From: Argopecten irradians
Taxonomy: Eukaryota; Mollusca; Bivalvia; Pectinida; Pectinidae
Length of the DNA: 64,000 bases
Direction: 5' to 3'
NCBI RefSeq assembly: GCF_041381155.1
Contig: NC_091144.1
Location: 21,709,544-21,773,543, forward strand
This document shows, one piece after another, positions 12,166 through 24,142 of this stretch; positions within the stretch are counted from its first letter, which is position 1, and every line of letters begins with the position of its first letter. The position numbers and the translations under genes are program-made. The notes below the pieces were generated by a model. That model was not told where the DNA came from and did not search any database. It saw only the letters and a program-made list of their open reading frames with translations.

Positions 12166-15100
12166 TCACCTTAATCCTGGCTCTCCAAACCAACGTATGG
12201 AATCGTCATGAGATATAAATCTGAAAGGACGTAACATTACATTAGACAAATATTGCAGTAAATGCTATTTCGTTGTATCAGCTATAAACATAGCATATAT
12301 GCATATGTTTACATAGTAATAGTGTGTACACAAATACGTTTGACATTGAGCACCAATTGCGGAGGAATATTTGTAGTCCTCAAAATAGTGAAGGGAGTAT
12401 AGTAGTTTATGTTGTAGGTTCAAGGTACTAATAATATTAACATTTCAGATATGTGAGTTATAAAAACCAAACTTTGAAATATAAAGATATGCAATCTTAA
12501 GTTTTAATGGATATGATAAAAATAAAAATAAATAAGATTTTGCTAAAGTATACATTATTTTGTCATAATGATTATCAACACGGTAAATACATGTCATAAA
12601 GACGTCTTTAATTAAATAATGTGAAATGTTCCATTAGTTTCAATACAGTTATCTATTGCAAGTATTACATTTTAAAATGCGGGTATTTCGCATTCAAAAT
12701 ACTTTTGGCTAAATAATTTGTGATAATTCAATTATAGAGCACATATGCAACATACTTAATGGGGTACCCAGTAAGATAAAAGTCTAGACAATGGTGGCTA
12801 AAGTTGGTTTAAGTGTGATGGGTTACGATATTAGAAGTGTATCAGAAATAAACTCCATCACTCACATTTCACAGTTTTCATGTCTGATAATGACGTGATG
12901 TTCCTTGGTGATGTCGTCGAACTCTACACAGTTTCCGGTTCCTGTAAGAAGAAGATAGAGTATGATCGTCCATTGATTGGTTGGCTGATCTTAATGTCCT
13001 ATTAACAGCTAAGGTAATTCATAGAACGTATCCCCTTAATGTGCTGCGTGTGATGGTAGTCTGTGTGTTTGGGAGACTGCGGTATGTTAGTGTTTTCTCT
13101 CCTTGTAAAAATGGAACTTCTTCCCTTTTTATAGTGTTGTCAAATTCTGTCAGATATACGGAACAACACATCCCAGCCGGGTGAAACAGCGCTGGCTACG
13201 TACAAACCAGTTGTCTCACTTCTTTTATGCTAAACGCTAAACGAACGCAGAAGCGCAATTTTACAGACTATGGTTTGTCTTGGCCAAGGAACATAACCCA
13301 AAGCATTCCTAACAAGGGTAAGCGTTCAACGCAAATCCATACGTGAGGTTATGTCAATGGAGACGTTAGAAATCTGGAGAAAGTGAGACAGGATGAGACA
13401 GTCTTTTACGATCACATGCAACGGGTGTAGCAGGTAATTGTAAGGCAATTTTCACGTACATGGTACACGAAATATATAGCGACAACCAGATAATGACGAA
13501 TTCAAAAGTCCACAGACTGAATCCTTTTTGTCTCCATTTTATAATGAATCATCCATACAAACCTGGTAACTGGTCCTACACACCTGGTAACTGGTCCTAC
13601 ACATCTGGTAACAGGTCCTACAAACCCGGTAACTGGTCCTACAAACCTGGTAGCTGGTCCTACAAACCTGGTAACTGGTCCTACACACCTAGTAACTGGT
13701 CCTACATACCTGGTAACTGGTCCTACACACCTGGTTCCTGGTCCTACAAACTTTGTAGTTGGTCCTACAAACCTGGTTACTGGTCCTACATACCTGGTAA
13801 CTGGTCCTCCGGCTCAACCTCCTCTGTTGTAGTGTAGTGCTGATCGAAGTATGACATTGTCGTTCCTGCATGGTGGAACGCGTACGTGGATGCGTGCACG
13901 TTCATAGGTGGCGTTGTATGTATTCCCGCGCTTGGGCTGAGATCGTGTTGTTCCACGGGATCCTCTGGAAATGTAAAAAAATGAATGATATTGAATGAAA
14001 ATTCTCATGAAAAATTGACAAAACGTCATTTCATGTATGGATTTGCTCCACAGGGGTCACTATACATGCCATCTTTCCTAAGAAAGTCACCAGATAAAAC
14101 AAATAATTCAAAATATTTTTCATAGAGATTTAGCGTTATCACCCTACCAGCTGGTGTCGGCTGTGGGATTCCACCCCGTACAGTCGTCACGTCCTCCCCG
14201 ATTTCACGTTCCTCGGGGATGTCTGTTACAGACCCATGGGCTCGTTTGACTTTCCTGGCTGTACCAGAATGATGATGAGGATGAGGAGGAGGATGAGGGG
14301 GAGGGGCGATAACTCCTGGTGACTCCGGTTGTGAAACACCACTTACATTGTTAGACTGTGCTGCCCCGGTGCCTATTAGATCTGAAACAGAATATAATAA
14401 AACAAAAATACGTGACGACAACTTAATAGTCCCCATGCATCCATTCCTGTTTGTGTGTCCTTCAACTCGTACAAACCGATCGCGAACTTTCGATATGGTG
14501 GAGTTAACGTTATAGACCTCTAATTTCTCTGTCGTGTCTGCGCTTGTACTTGGTAACGAGTTAATTTTTATTTAGTTAGAGATTGGTAATTTTTTCACAT
14601 CGAAATTCCTTTTTAACACTGTAACGTAACATTTATATATGAAATTAAAAAATACAGTAATGCATTTACACATTACTATTTCAAATGCGTCTCCAATGTG
14701 CTAAAAATACAGATGTTTTTTGTTTTTTATTTCACAACTTCTATCTGTTTTACTCTCTGTCACTGAACGTAATGTTTCAATAATAAACTTAAACAAAATG
14801 TCTGCCAACGTGAAAGTGTTGATGTACGGCATTCACTCTAAAGTTATCATTTATTGCTCTTCTCCACTTTTTTATTGATATGAACAAAAAAGTCACCTTA
14901 AAGATGCTCTACCGCCGACAGAGCATAAATGATATTCATCATCTGAACAATAATTAGTGTTTAATCGTGTATACATAAGTCTAATTAACACAAAAAATTT
15001 ATATAAAATTATTTATTTTGCCTTTGGGTCATGAGCAATCAGTACTTCATTCCATATGGATATAGTGCAACGGAATTTTTTCGAGATGCAATTAATTAGT

Positions 15101-15898
15101 TTAATTTTTATACATTTAACTTGAAGTAAAACCAGAAGCTCAAACTTTTCAATGACGGTAAGGGTGTAAGTAAGTAACTTTTGTAACTGAATAAAAATAC
15201 TAAATCGTCTGCTGTTGTTTTTGATAATGAAAAAATACCATTTGTCAGCGGTGGAGCATCTTTAATGTTTTTGTTATCATAAATAACTTTTAGAAATCCA
15301 CACAATCTGGGTATCAACGTTAATTATAACATTTAGTTTAAACGAACAGAATATCATAGTCTTAAATGATTTTGCGATAAGGTTGGTAGTATACAATAAA
15401 AATATGTTTCAGAGAAAATAATAAAACGTGATACTAGATTTTATGACGAAGCAAATCCCCATGTTTCACAACTAAGGTATTATCCCTGCTGTTGTTTAAT
15501 AGTCACACATCAATAAACTTTCATCAGTAGGTTCCGTTTTTAATTTTCACTTCAAGTTGATGCATCGACTACTACATGTAAATGGATGGTCACAGATTAT
15601 TCAATATCATAACAACGTTTTCCGTAAATAGTAAACTTACCAACAAAAATACGAGTACATTAGTAAATAAAAGTCATGAACATAGTACAACTTGTTTGCA
15701 GTCTTACATTTCGTACCATCGTCAGTGATATCATTAGTATGATCAAACCTCTTTTGATATTGATGCAACAAAAAAATGCAATAAATCAAAAATATATTTG
15801 GTTTAATAATAATACTGTAAATATGAACAAACATACAAAGATAAGCTTTAATACTTACTAAGAACAGAAACTCCTAATATGACCAAGAGATACTCCAT
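12166..15898 (-). CDS. Secreted protein of unknown family, 5 exons (left arm copy)
   Basis: On the minus strand, exons 15859-15898, 14148-14381, 13794-13964, 12866-12941 and 12166-12220 (TGA included) join in phases 1, 1, 1, 2 at good GT-AG borders. They give 191 residues identical or nearly so to the right-arm copy. Residues 1-21 are a signal peptide (MEYLLVILGV start). Then come a Pro/His-rich stretch (40-51), a basic convertase-like site RKVKR (56-60), a Thr/acid-rich middle, and a C-terminal part with only two cysteines (153 and 172). There is an N-x-S sequon near residue 25. I recognise no family. Intron 1 holds a TTAA MITE, and intron 3 holds a SINE-like repeat plus the 21-bp minisatellite that begins inside the end of exon 3. 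The exon 5 stop overlaps a GT that could also serve as a donor, so a further exon is possible. Confidence 0.65.
12990..13185. repeat. SINE-like interspersed repeat in intron 3 of the secreted-protein gene
   Basis: Shares cctattaacagct and gggagactgcggtat, in the same order and at similar spacing, with the repeat at 22651-22846, so both belong to one dispersed family. Counterparts lie at about 41066-41262 and 62392-62597. A 67-codon ORF across it is not considered real. Confidence 0.55.
13561..13812. repeat. 21-bp minisatellite, 12 units, made of a splice-donor junction (left arm)
   Basis: Twelve 21-base units (acctggtaactggtcctac plus two variable bases). On the gene strand each reads ggaccagttaccag followed by gtatgta-like bases. 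That is the last 14 bases of exon 3 and the first 7 of intron 3. The unit at 13792-13812 contains the real exon 3 end (13794). The array therefore holds repeated potential 5' splice sites. Read on the plus strand it encodes heptapeptide repeats N-W-S-Y-x-P-G. Confidence 0.9.
14902..15261. mobile_element. MITE with TTAA target sites, intron 1 (left arm)
   Basis: Terminal inverted repeats agatgctctaccgccgacag and its complement variant lie immediately inside TTAA on both sides (14898-14901, 15262-15265), the target used by piggyBac-type transposases. The element is 360 bp and non-coding. It is related to the element at 23348-23657, sharing both ends and internal segments such as caaacttttcaatga. 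Confidence 0.75.
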
Positions 15899-17785
15899 TG
15901 TTCTCGGCGCCTTTGTTGTAATTCGTACAAAACTGTTAATGCACGGCGAATACACAATAACGCCATGGGACCATATACAACACTGTATGTTCACGTCAAC
16001 TTTTCATCGACTCGGGGTCTCCTGTACATCAAATGACCGCCATTTTTACCACCTCAATGTCTGTAGGTTTGCTAGCGCTCAATGAACTTAGATAAACATG
16101 TAAGCCAGGAGTTTTATATGATGTCTTGAGTAGAAATTGTTTTATATAGATTAGATTATTTTCCATTGTTTTATTTACGTATATCAATATGGGACTTGTG
16201 TCGCACTAAAAAGGACTTTTCGTGTCCCGCGTTCCTGCTCAGTATTTCCCGTGTATAACATTCTTTGATGCTAATATTTTTGTTTGTAAACAAAAGCTGT
16301 CATCACACAAAACATGCCTGTAATTGGAAATATATGTCACAAGTAATTACCGACATTATATGCATGTCCGACTTTTAGCCCGAAGGCCTGACTTCTGACC
16401 CTAAAAACCCTGAAACATACACAGCCTATAGCTAGTCGGTCCGAGCAGATAATTCATAAAAGGCCGCATACGGCCAAACAGATAGCGGAAACTTTCATCA
16501 CTTTTAACGTTGATGATACTTCAACAATATAATGTTGGACGAGACACTTTGGATCATTATGTCGTGTCAAAATTGTCTATCAGAAATTCCTCAATATCAG
16601 CATCTAACATTATTAGATTACGTTGATAATCGATATATGTTTGTCTGTTTGCACAGATGTCACTATATATTGTATGATTGTTCAATTTCACGATTGTAAA
16701 ATACATCCTCTGATAATTATGTCAAACAACGATTTTGTATGATTATGTGCACGACTTCGGATGAATCTGCGAATTCAGTGAAATTAAAACCCCACGAACA
16801 TTTAGCAACTTTTCAGTATGTTTTCCTTTCGTATTAATGTTAGTTAAGCATGCACTGTTACAATCAAATTATATCTCACAATTATTTTCAAAAAGAAACA
16901 AGCAGTTTCGATGTAGTCATTTTTATATATCATTACATGTAATTACTTAAACCCAATTTTCTATATACATCTGCAATAACACAGTTTGAAAAGAAACATG
17001 TATAAAATTTTAACATTTTAAAGAAAAATTGAATAAGACAAAAATATTTTGTTGTAACAGAATTCATTTCATGTACTCGCAGCTCATTTGGCGTACTTTG
17101 ACTTGCATAACACCTAGAGGACCAGCGTTCGAATACCAGATCGGATATGTAGGATGTGGACTCTCAGGATATTCATTCATGGAAAGTCACACCATTTGTT
17201 GTGTCAAACAAGAGAATTGAATGATAGTACAAGTTTTGCATTGCTTCGCAAATGTAAAATTGATGCCAGGCTCTCTATGACTAATTCCGAGAGTGAAACC
17301 AATTGTGACCAAATATTTTCATATACACTCCAAAATATGTATACAATGTATCTCGTTTGTTTATACGTAATGTATAATAGATTTTATCTTTCTTGTAAAT
17401 GCTTATGAAAGTTCTGTCTGGGCATCTGACGTAAGATGCGCCAATAATAGGCAAAAGAAAACCTGGCATGACAATTGCCGTTTGTCAGCTATAATTGCAC
17501 GAAGTAAATTACAACAAAAACTTGAAATATAGATTAAAGAGCAAGGTCATTTAATAATTGGTATAAAAGCACATTATATATACAGGTACATTAAAGTATT
17601 AACAGGGCAAAATTTCTTTTGTATTATGAAAGCACATACATCAGATGTACTTGTACTTATAAAATTCGATTATATCTGGGTATGTTATGTATAAATCAGT
17701 CCACTTCTTCACAAAAAAAAGTCAAAACCTTCACTATAAATGGTAGCACCACATATTATAGGTGTAACCACAGTTCGTTGGCGAG
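15899..17785. other. Intergenic region between the secreted-protein gene and gene A
   Basis: Upstream of exon 1 of the secreted-protein gene no strong TATA box is seen. The rest is AT-rich; short ORFs at 17029-17469 are kept in the mirror copy only because the DNA is nearly identical. A short repeat with gaaattaaaaccccacgaac lies near 16780. The 3' UTR of gene A occupies the last part. Confidence 0.5.
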
Positions 17786-18835
17786 TCAGTCTTTCTTCAA
17801 CACATTTAGAATCGTCTTTGAAATCCTCTTCTTAGAAAAAGCCACAGTCCGAGCTAGATGTGAGGTTAGCGAGGACTCCGATCGGGACTTTTTATAAGGT
17901 TTGTTGATTCTCATCGGGCTGACACCAAGGTTCATAGGGGACACAAGTTCGGCGAAACTAACACTCTCTCGAAGAAGGCTAATTTCCGGTTTCTTAATAC
18001 GTCTAGGAGTGATTGTATTTCTGACACATCTGGAACATTTCGGGAATTTGGCTGAAGACAGTGGAAACCTTTCTCCGACAAACGCCTTGAGCTTGATCAC
18101 GGGAGTTCTGGAAAGTTCCTTTTCGACATTAGCATTTGCTATATTTTTCATAGGACGACTCAACTCTTCATCTCCACGAAATGTATCGTCGGTTGTCTGG
18201 ATTTGGTATTTAGCTGGTATTCGTAACTCTCTGTGCTCATGTCTGCTTCCTATTGTCGAATTCTCGTTACCCACAGTATCGCATTCCATCCTCTCATTTC
18301 CAATGACGTCACTTCCGGTTCCCATGTCCAACTTTATCATGTCGTCTGTTGATTCATTTTCACACACCGCGATACGACTGCCATGATTCTCGTGATCAAC
18401 GCTTCTGGTTTCTTGCTTTAGCATAAGTATTATATTATTAGAGGCCTTAGCGGGAAACACTTCCGGTTGTTGACTTCCGGTATCGAATACAGATTTGCCA
18501 TCCAGACACACTTGATTCGCCGACGAACTTTTTGTTATTACCTTGGTATTGCCGCGGACTTTCCCAAGACGTGCACGGATCTCTCTATCCCTCTGTCGAA
18601 GAGTTTCCGCTCTTCTTCTTATCACGGCGAGTTTCCGGTCCGACATTTTGGCGTGGAAGTGTAGTCCGTTGTAATTCTGTTCATTTTCTGCGATTCCGGC
18701 TGTCACCCTTATATGTGGCGATGATATTGATCCTCGTAATGATGTCGCGTTTGTCCTTTGAAACTTAATTCCTGTTTTTAATGTGATAGAACCATTTTGT
18801 TGGTTCCCCGGTCTGTCCACTACGTGCTTCAACAT
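17786..18835 (-). CDS. Intronless gene A: basic protein of unknown family, 349 aa (left arm)
   Basis: The single open frame extends upstream to 19036, but alignment with paralogue B (both start MLKHVV) places the start at 18835, giving 349 residues. Residues 63-100 hold a highly basic, probably helical block (KMSDRKLAVIRRRAETLRQR then DREIRARLGKVR) that is almost invariant in B. The C-terminal third keeps AFVGERFP, a PKCSRC (CxxC) motif, LGVSPMRINK and a terminal VLKKD, separated by unconserved acidic/Ser-rich linker. Basic clusters suggest nuclear or nucleic-acid-associated function, but no known domain is recognised. A TATA box lies at 19024-19030. It is divergently oriented to gene B 5.3 kb away. 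The mirror copy at 35327-36376 differs by only a few residues. Confidence 0.8.
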   Translation of the reverse strand: MLKHVVDRPGNQQNGSITLKTGIKFQRTNATSLRGSISSPHIRVTAGIAENEQNYNGLHFHAKMSDRKLAVIRRRAETLRQRDREIRARLGKVRGNTKVITKSSSANQVCLDGKSVFDTGSQQPEVFPAKASNNIILMLKQETRSVDHENHGSRIAVCENESTDDMIKLDMGTGSDVIGNERMECDTVGNENSTIGSRHEHRELRIPAKYQIQTTDDTFRGDEELSRPMKNIANANVEKELSRTPVIKLKAFVGERFPLSSAKFPKCSRCVRNTITPRRIKKPEISLLRESVSFAELVSPMNLGVSPMRINKPYKKSRSESSLTSHLARTVAFSKKRISKTILNVLKKD

Positions 18836-19023
18836 GGTTATAACTATAATATATAGTGATATACGTACACGTTTTGATGATACAAGTCCACTATTTGATA
18901 TATTCTTTTCCAGAAAAGTCAACTTCTTAATTGCGATGATTTTTAACAGAAATGTATACAATTTTATAGAAGACTTTGAAATATTGCAGAGAGTGTGATG
19001 TTTAATTCTGGGAGCGGCCGTGG

Positions 19024-19030
19024 TTTTATA
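19024..19030 (-). promoter_or_regulatory. TATA box of gene A (left arm)
   Basis: tataaaa on the minus strand, about 190 bases upstream of the gene A start. Identical in the mirror copy at 35133-35139. A cacgtg E-box lies farther upstream, near 19145. Confidence 0.65.
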
Positions 19031-19985
19031 CCGCACCCTTCACGGCACTGTCATTATATTGGCATTGATCTTGAGTAGCACACGCCCGGGGGCCGGGTCA
19101 GCGGTCAGCATGTACACGAGGCAATTATAATTAGTTCCTCGTGGGCACGTGGCATCATGGCACGCCGATAGATATATGGCTATATTGTGTTATTAGTGTA
19201 AAACAACAGGTTTGTTTCCGAGGCGAGATGTTTTTCACAGGAAACTCGTGTCTATAAACAATGAAGAATCCGAATGGCATTTAGAGTCCTCAGTTGACAT
19301 TGTCAGACAGTAAATTCAAATTTCGTCCGATAAATCTTATCTTAACCGCATAAACAATATAAAATTTATTAGGATCTTTAAGGAAATTGATGGATGTAGG
19401 CTGGAAGCCTCTATACCCTTCCATCAATATATATATGTACATGTACAAACAAATAAAGAAATGATCGATTACTAGTACATGTTTATCAATGTTTTCCAGT
19501 GTTTATTTACATTACTTCAAAGTTGTATACTGTATCTGCATCTATTATATATGTTGCAGAAATGATTCCATACATCTATTATTCTATTACTGAAGTTTTT
19601 TTTTCTTAACTTTAAATTACAAAGCTTCTAACTTTAAAGTTGTATTTCTGGTAATTTTCATTGTAACGATATGTCGCTTTAATATTTGATATTTGAACAT
19701 GGACATGTAACTTAATGATTAAGCTCCCCAAAACCATATGTCAGCCTATAAGAGAGCCGAAATCTAGGAATCATATATTCCTGGTTTTGAATAAAACGCC
19801 TTCAATCACCGCCATGTTCAGTACCTTCGGGTTTTGTCGGAATTCCGAATCGTATCACGTGACTGACGTCCACACGTCCTGCACGTGGTGATCAAGGTAA
19901 CTAGCGTAAGCGCACATGTGTTTGTTTACGTTTTCCTTCTGGCTAAAATGAGCAAATCGTGCTGGTATATGTATATGTATGTCCA

Positions 19986-21050
19986 CAGAGCGAGTATTTG
20001 AAACATCCAATACACGCATTAACGTAATTCAATATTGTGTGTATCAAATATTGTAATGAGCGGGAATTAATTTCTTTGTAAATCCAGTTTGCTGAGGTCG
20101 ACCACATATTTTGTTTATGAAAAATTGTTGACATTTTCTCTTGGTTTTACAACTCTCGTGTTACTTCGAGATTGTCGCGACGACGTTCGGAAGAGTTCGG
20201 AATGATTCGGCATCTTTCGAGCCTATTTTCCACGTGTACACGTTAAAAAGATTTTTTACATTTATAATTAAAAATACTTCCAGTGCTGTAACTTTATAAA
20301 AAGTGGTAAAATTAGAAAGTTTTAAACTCAGTAACCAAATGTAAATATAAGCATTGAACGTCTTTCATTTGTCATTCATAGCCAATATGAATGCAAACTG
20401 GACAGAGGCAAATTCAACATGAAGCGCTACCGCGCTTCATGGAATTTGCCTCTGTCCAGTTTGCATTCATATTGGCTATGCTTAAATGTATGTAATAGAT
20501 CAACATAATCACTACCGTTCACACTAATCGTACAGTCTATAACATCCCAAGCCCTAGTATCATGAACATTCCTTAACTTCAACGAATTTTCAACTTAAAA
20601 TATCCCATGAAAAGGTGTTGCAGAAATTAAGGAAAAATTCTTAGCTTAAGGAGCCTTCCTTAAAATCTGTAATGCTTTCTTATGTAGAATTTTTAGTTGA
20701 AGAATGTTGGTGAAACTGGATCCTTGTTCTATAAGTAAAAGTGAAGACAGCTATTAACACACTTCAGTATGTTCTCTATGGAGTCGGAATTAAAATGCTT
20801 TATTAAATTTATTTTAATCGTTCTCCACAATCAAATTTTCACAATTTTTTTGCAAGATTTGAAATATCTGTTTTTATTAAAATTCAATCAGACTTTAACA
20901 TTACTAGTATTCTTTTGGTAAGTTATGGGATAATGAAAACATGAACATCGGTGATATTTTAGTAAGAAAAAATTATCGTAACAATTATTACATTATATAA
21001 ATTTTGAAAGGTAACATGCATAAATGATAATAGTAATGCATGAATGTACG
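19986..21050. other. 1065-bp segment present only in the left arm
   Basis: The right arm passes directly from the counterpart of gtatgtcca (ending 19985) to tgattt (starting 21051), so this segment was inserted here or lost there. It has no ORF of note and no clear target-site duplication. It includes the hairpin at 20377-20480. Confidence 0.75.
20377..20480. repeat. Near-perfect 104-bp inverted repeat (hairpin)
   Basis: catagccaatatgaatgcaa at the left is the exact complement of the right end. Arms of about 50 bases pair with only a few mismatches around gaagcg/cgcttc at the tip. It could form a cruciform, or a stable RNA hairpin if transcribed. Found only in the left-arm-specific segment. 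Confidence 0.9.
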
Positions 21051-22650
21051 TGATTTTATAGATATCCATTCAAACATACAGACAATATCTGCTTTTTATA
21101 TTTTTATAAACAATCTTTTATAAAAACAATTCTTATTTTTAACGATAGAAGTAGTCTCTGTTTCCGCCATACTGAAGGTACATCTGATTCTGAAACTTGT
21201 ACATGTAGTCAGATATAGGTTCACGGGAGGTAACTCCTATAAGAGGCAAACACTATATCGATCTGTACATGTGATCTCTGATTATAAAATATATATGGAA
21301 TCGTTTGAACATTTTCGATGTCCGACGTCAGCGGTGTAGCGACCATGCATGCTTGCATGCTCCACGAAAAAAAAAAAAAAAAAAAAAAAAACAACAACAA
21401 CAAAAAAAACCTGAGTAACATTTTAGTACAGTCAGAATATATGTGCATGTGTAAACACATAACGCTGCAGAATATAACTAACTTAACTTTGTGCAGCACA
21501 TTTGAAAGACTTAGTGAAGATTTGCCATTCAGGTAGAATACTCTATAAATTTCCATTTCCGGTTACCAATGTTAAATGTGGTTATGTTTGAATCATGTCG
21601 AAGACAATATTAGACTTCACCAAAATCCCTCAAGCAAATGTGGATTTTGAATCGGCAAACACTTACATTTTACCAAAATAAGTTAGAGATATTCTAAAAA
21701 ACAAAAAATTATGTTAAAATAATAGCAAAACATCTAAAATAGCACTTGCAACATGTTTTTGGTTTTAGAAACGAAAACAAAAAGTTAATTTTTCCAATTT
21801 TGGTGCCCTTCCCGCCCCGTTAAAACGGGTGATAATCCATGATTTCCGGTGTATTACTCACGAAATAGTATACGGTTTTTTTGTGGAATATGAACAGGTT
21901 GTGCATTAGGTAGAAAACTTGTCGTCAATAAAATGTTTATTTAATTGATTGAGGTGTTCGAGGTACTGGTCCCTTCTTACGCAATTTCCGCCATTTTGAC
22001 AGTAGTCTTTGACTCGCCGTGGTAAACAAAGCAGCACGTGAACTTAATTTTAATTTTGTTGAAAATATTCGCCATAAGTTTGTCCTCAGTTAAAATAACA
22101 CAAAATTCAAACATTGTTTATTATTTTTATTTTTACAGCCAAAATCCGTGTTTTTTGTTCGAGCACCAGTCAGGGAAGTCTAGTATATTACGAATATATG
22201 TATATAAAATTACCGATGTTCTAATTTTGTGTAATATTTATCCATGGTTATCATCTAAATATCATGACCTCAATTTAACCATTCGTATACCCGTTAATAG
22301 TTACCATAGATGTAAAATGGTTACTACATTGTAACAATTTTCAGTCAACTTCTGGGGTGAAGGAGGCGGGGCGAAGTCCCTCATACCCCCTACTCCCAAA
22401 ACCTAGCTACGCCGCTGATTTTGCATTTGTTTAATGTTGTTACCTCATTTTAGGACATCGATATGAATTTTCATTTGTTATTATTTGTTTTTAAGAAAAT
22501 GTGATTTTTGATTCGTAAACGTATGGGGCCGAAACGTTTCCGAGTGAAAAAGATATAAGTTTATTTAAAATTACGATATAAACGCGACAAGATCTATTTC
22601 GGCTGCCTTAAGAACAAGGTTATAACACTAGATCAATGTAAGATTCCCCG

Positions 22651-22846
22651 TTTTTTTGTTTGTTTGTTTGTTTGTTTTTGCTTAATTAACGTCCTATTAA
22701 CAGCTATGGTCATGTAAGGACGGCCTCCCTTGCACGTGGTGTGCCCGCGTGTATGCCGCGTGCGAGGTGCGTGTTTTGGGAGACTGCGGTATATTCATGT
22801 TATGTCTTCTTGTATAACGGAACCGTTGCCCCTTTTTTTAGTGCCA
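22651..22846. repeat. SINE-like repeat inserted in a minisatellite (left arm)
   Basis: Starts with a (tttg)n tract, then ttaattaacgtcctattaac, ggtcatgtaaggacggcc and gggagactgcggtat. Units of the 26-bp minisatellite lie on both sides, so it appears to have landed inside the array or the array grew around it. The mirror copy is at about 32415-32612. Confidence 0.6.
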
Positions 22847-23056
22847 TATAACACTAGATAAATTCCCCGTGTTATAACAATAGAAAATTCCCCGTGTTAT
22901 AACACTAGATAAAATTCCCCGTGTTATAACACTAGATAAATTCCCCGTGTTATTACACTAGATAAATTTCCCATGTTATAATACTAGATAAATTCCCCGT
23001 GTTATAACACTAGATAAATTCCCCGTGTTATAACAATAGATAAATGCCCCGTGTAA
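22847..23056. repeat. 26-bp minisatellite, about 8 units (left arm)
   Basis: Tandem units ccccgtgttataacactag plus ataaatt. One further unit lies upstream of the SINE-like repeat, at about 22620-22650. The right arm carries about 24 units. Confidence 0.85.
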
Positions 23057-23347
23057 ATCTTTGTTTCAATGAAGGTTTATTTCGCTGTGTGGTATATATA
23101 GTGATAGTCAAGTACCGCACGGTTATTAAGAGGACACCGGAAACATAAGTCGACCCGCATTATAAATACAAATGTAGCATTTCATTTATTTATTAAGATT
23201 GTTATGGAAATGAATATGAGTGTAGTAATAACAGTAAACTTATAACTATTATAACTCAACAAATTTATCAAATTTGTTTCACAGTTACTTAAAGAATCAC
23301 TTTAAATCAATATTTTCAGATGTAACTTAATTTTATGAGAACTTTAA

Positions 23348-23657
23348 GATATTCCACCGCCGACAGAAACGAAAATCGTCATTTGAACAATAGTGATGGT
23401 TATTTGTGTACATGTGTCTAATTAACATAAAACTACATATATTTTTTTTTTTTTTGCTTTTGGTGCATGTACAAATGTACAATCTATGCCATGCATTTTT
23501 ATTTATTTTTTTTTATTTTGTATAATTAAAAGTAAAATAGAAGCGCAAACTTTTCAATGATGTAAAGTAAATAACTTTTGTAATGACTGAAGAAAAATAA
23601 TAATTTTCTCCTATTTTTGGATAGCGAAAAATACCATTCGTCAGCGGTGTAGCATCA
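23348..23657. mobile_element. MITE with TTAA target sites (left arm, second copy)
   Basis: TTAA at 23344-23347 and 23658-23661 flank inverted ends containing ccaccgccgacag and its complement variant. About 310 bp, related to 14902-15261 but diverged. In the mirror copy (from 31162) the far end is eroded and its TTAA is lost. Confidence 0.7.
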
Positions 23658-23979
23658 TTAATTTCAAACAGACCCAATTTGATGACATGTTCAATTAATA
23701 TTGCCCTAATCTTGTTATCTCTCTATCATTACACTCTAATTGCCATTTACGACGTTCCACTCTAGCTGTCACAGGTACGTACCACCGTACGTTTCCTGTA
23801 AAAACAGAACCGTACACCCGTTATTTATCGCTAATTAATTACACGGTCAATATGTAAAATGGTCATGTCAATAATTAATGTCACCTGCCCATCCCCATGA
23901 GGGACTCGACTCGCGTGCGCTGACCACATGACTGCCCTAGGCGTGTACTCGTGTCAATGGCCGTTTCCGTTCCGTTCCG

Positions 23980-23987
23980 TATATAAG
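23980..23987 (+). promoter_or_regulatory. TATA box of gene B (left arm)
   Basis: tatataag, about 155 bases upstream of the gene B start and preceded by a ccgtttccgttccgttccg tract. Identical in the mirror copy at 30830-30837. Confidence 0.65.
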
Positions 23988-24142
23988 CGCGTCCACTTTT
24001 TCTTCTCAATATCATTCACTGGATTATCTACAACATTTCAAACTATCAATACCAGACGTTGTGAACAGCCTGTGAAATCTAACGTTATATAGGAGTTGTG
24101 AGCGTCTCTGACTTTTACCAGATATTACAAAACCTTATCAAT

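Larger units (their letters stand above)
19037..23979. other. Divergent intergenic region between genes A and B (left arm)
   Basis: No convincing gene. In order it holds the gene A upstream region, a 1065-bp segment absent from the right arm (19986-21050) with a strong hairpin, a 25-base A run (21367-21391), a SINE-like repeat inserted in a 26-bp minisatellite (22620-23056), and a TTAA MITE (23348-23657). Short ORFs such as 22038-22334 lack credible starts. Confidence 0.6.

Noticed and set aside
13460-13837. 125-codon plus-strand ORF with heptapeptide repeats
   Set aside because: It is the reverse reading of the intronic minisatellite. Openness follows from the 21-bp period, and there is no promoter or conserved end.
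17901-18386. 161-codon plus-strand ORF
   Set aside because: Shadow of gene A on the opposite strand, as is 35776-36261.
21367-21391. A run as the poly(A) tail of a retroposed element
   Set aside because: Present in both arms, but no body with promoter motifs or target duplication could be delimited. Treated as simple sequence.
22038-22334. 98-codon ORF, mirrored at 32967-33263
   Set aside because: Low-complexity Ile/Tyr-rich translation, no promoter, no splice context. It is conserved only as part of the repeat arm.
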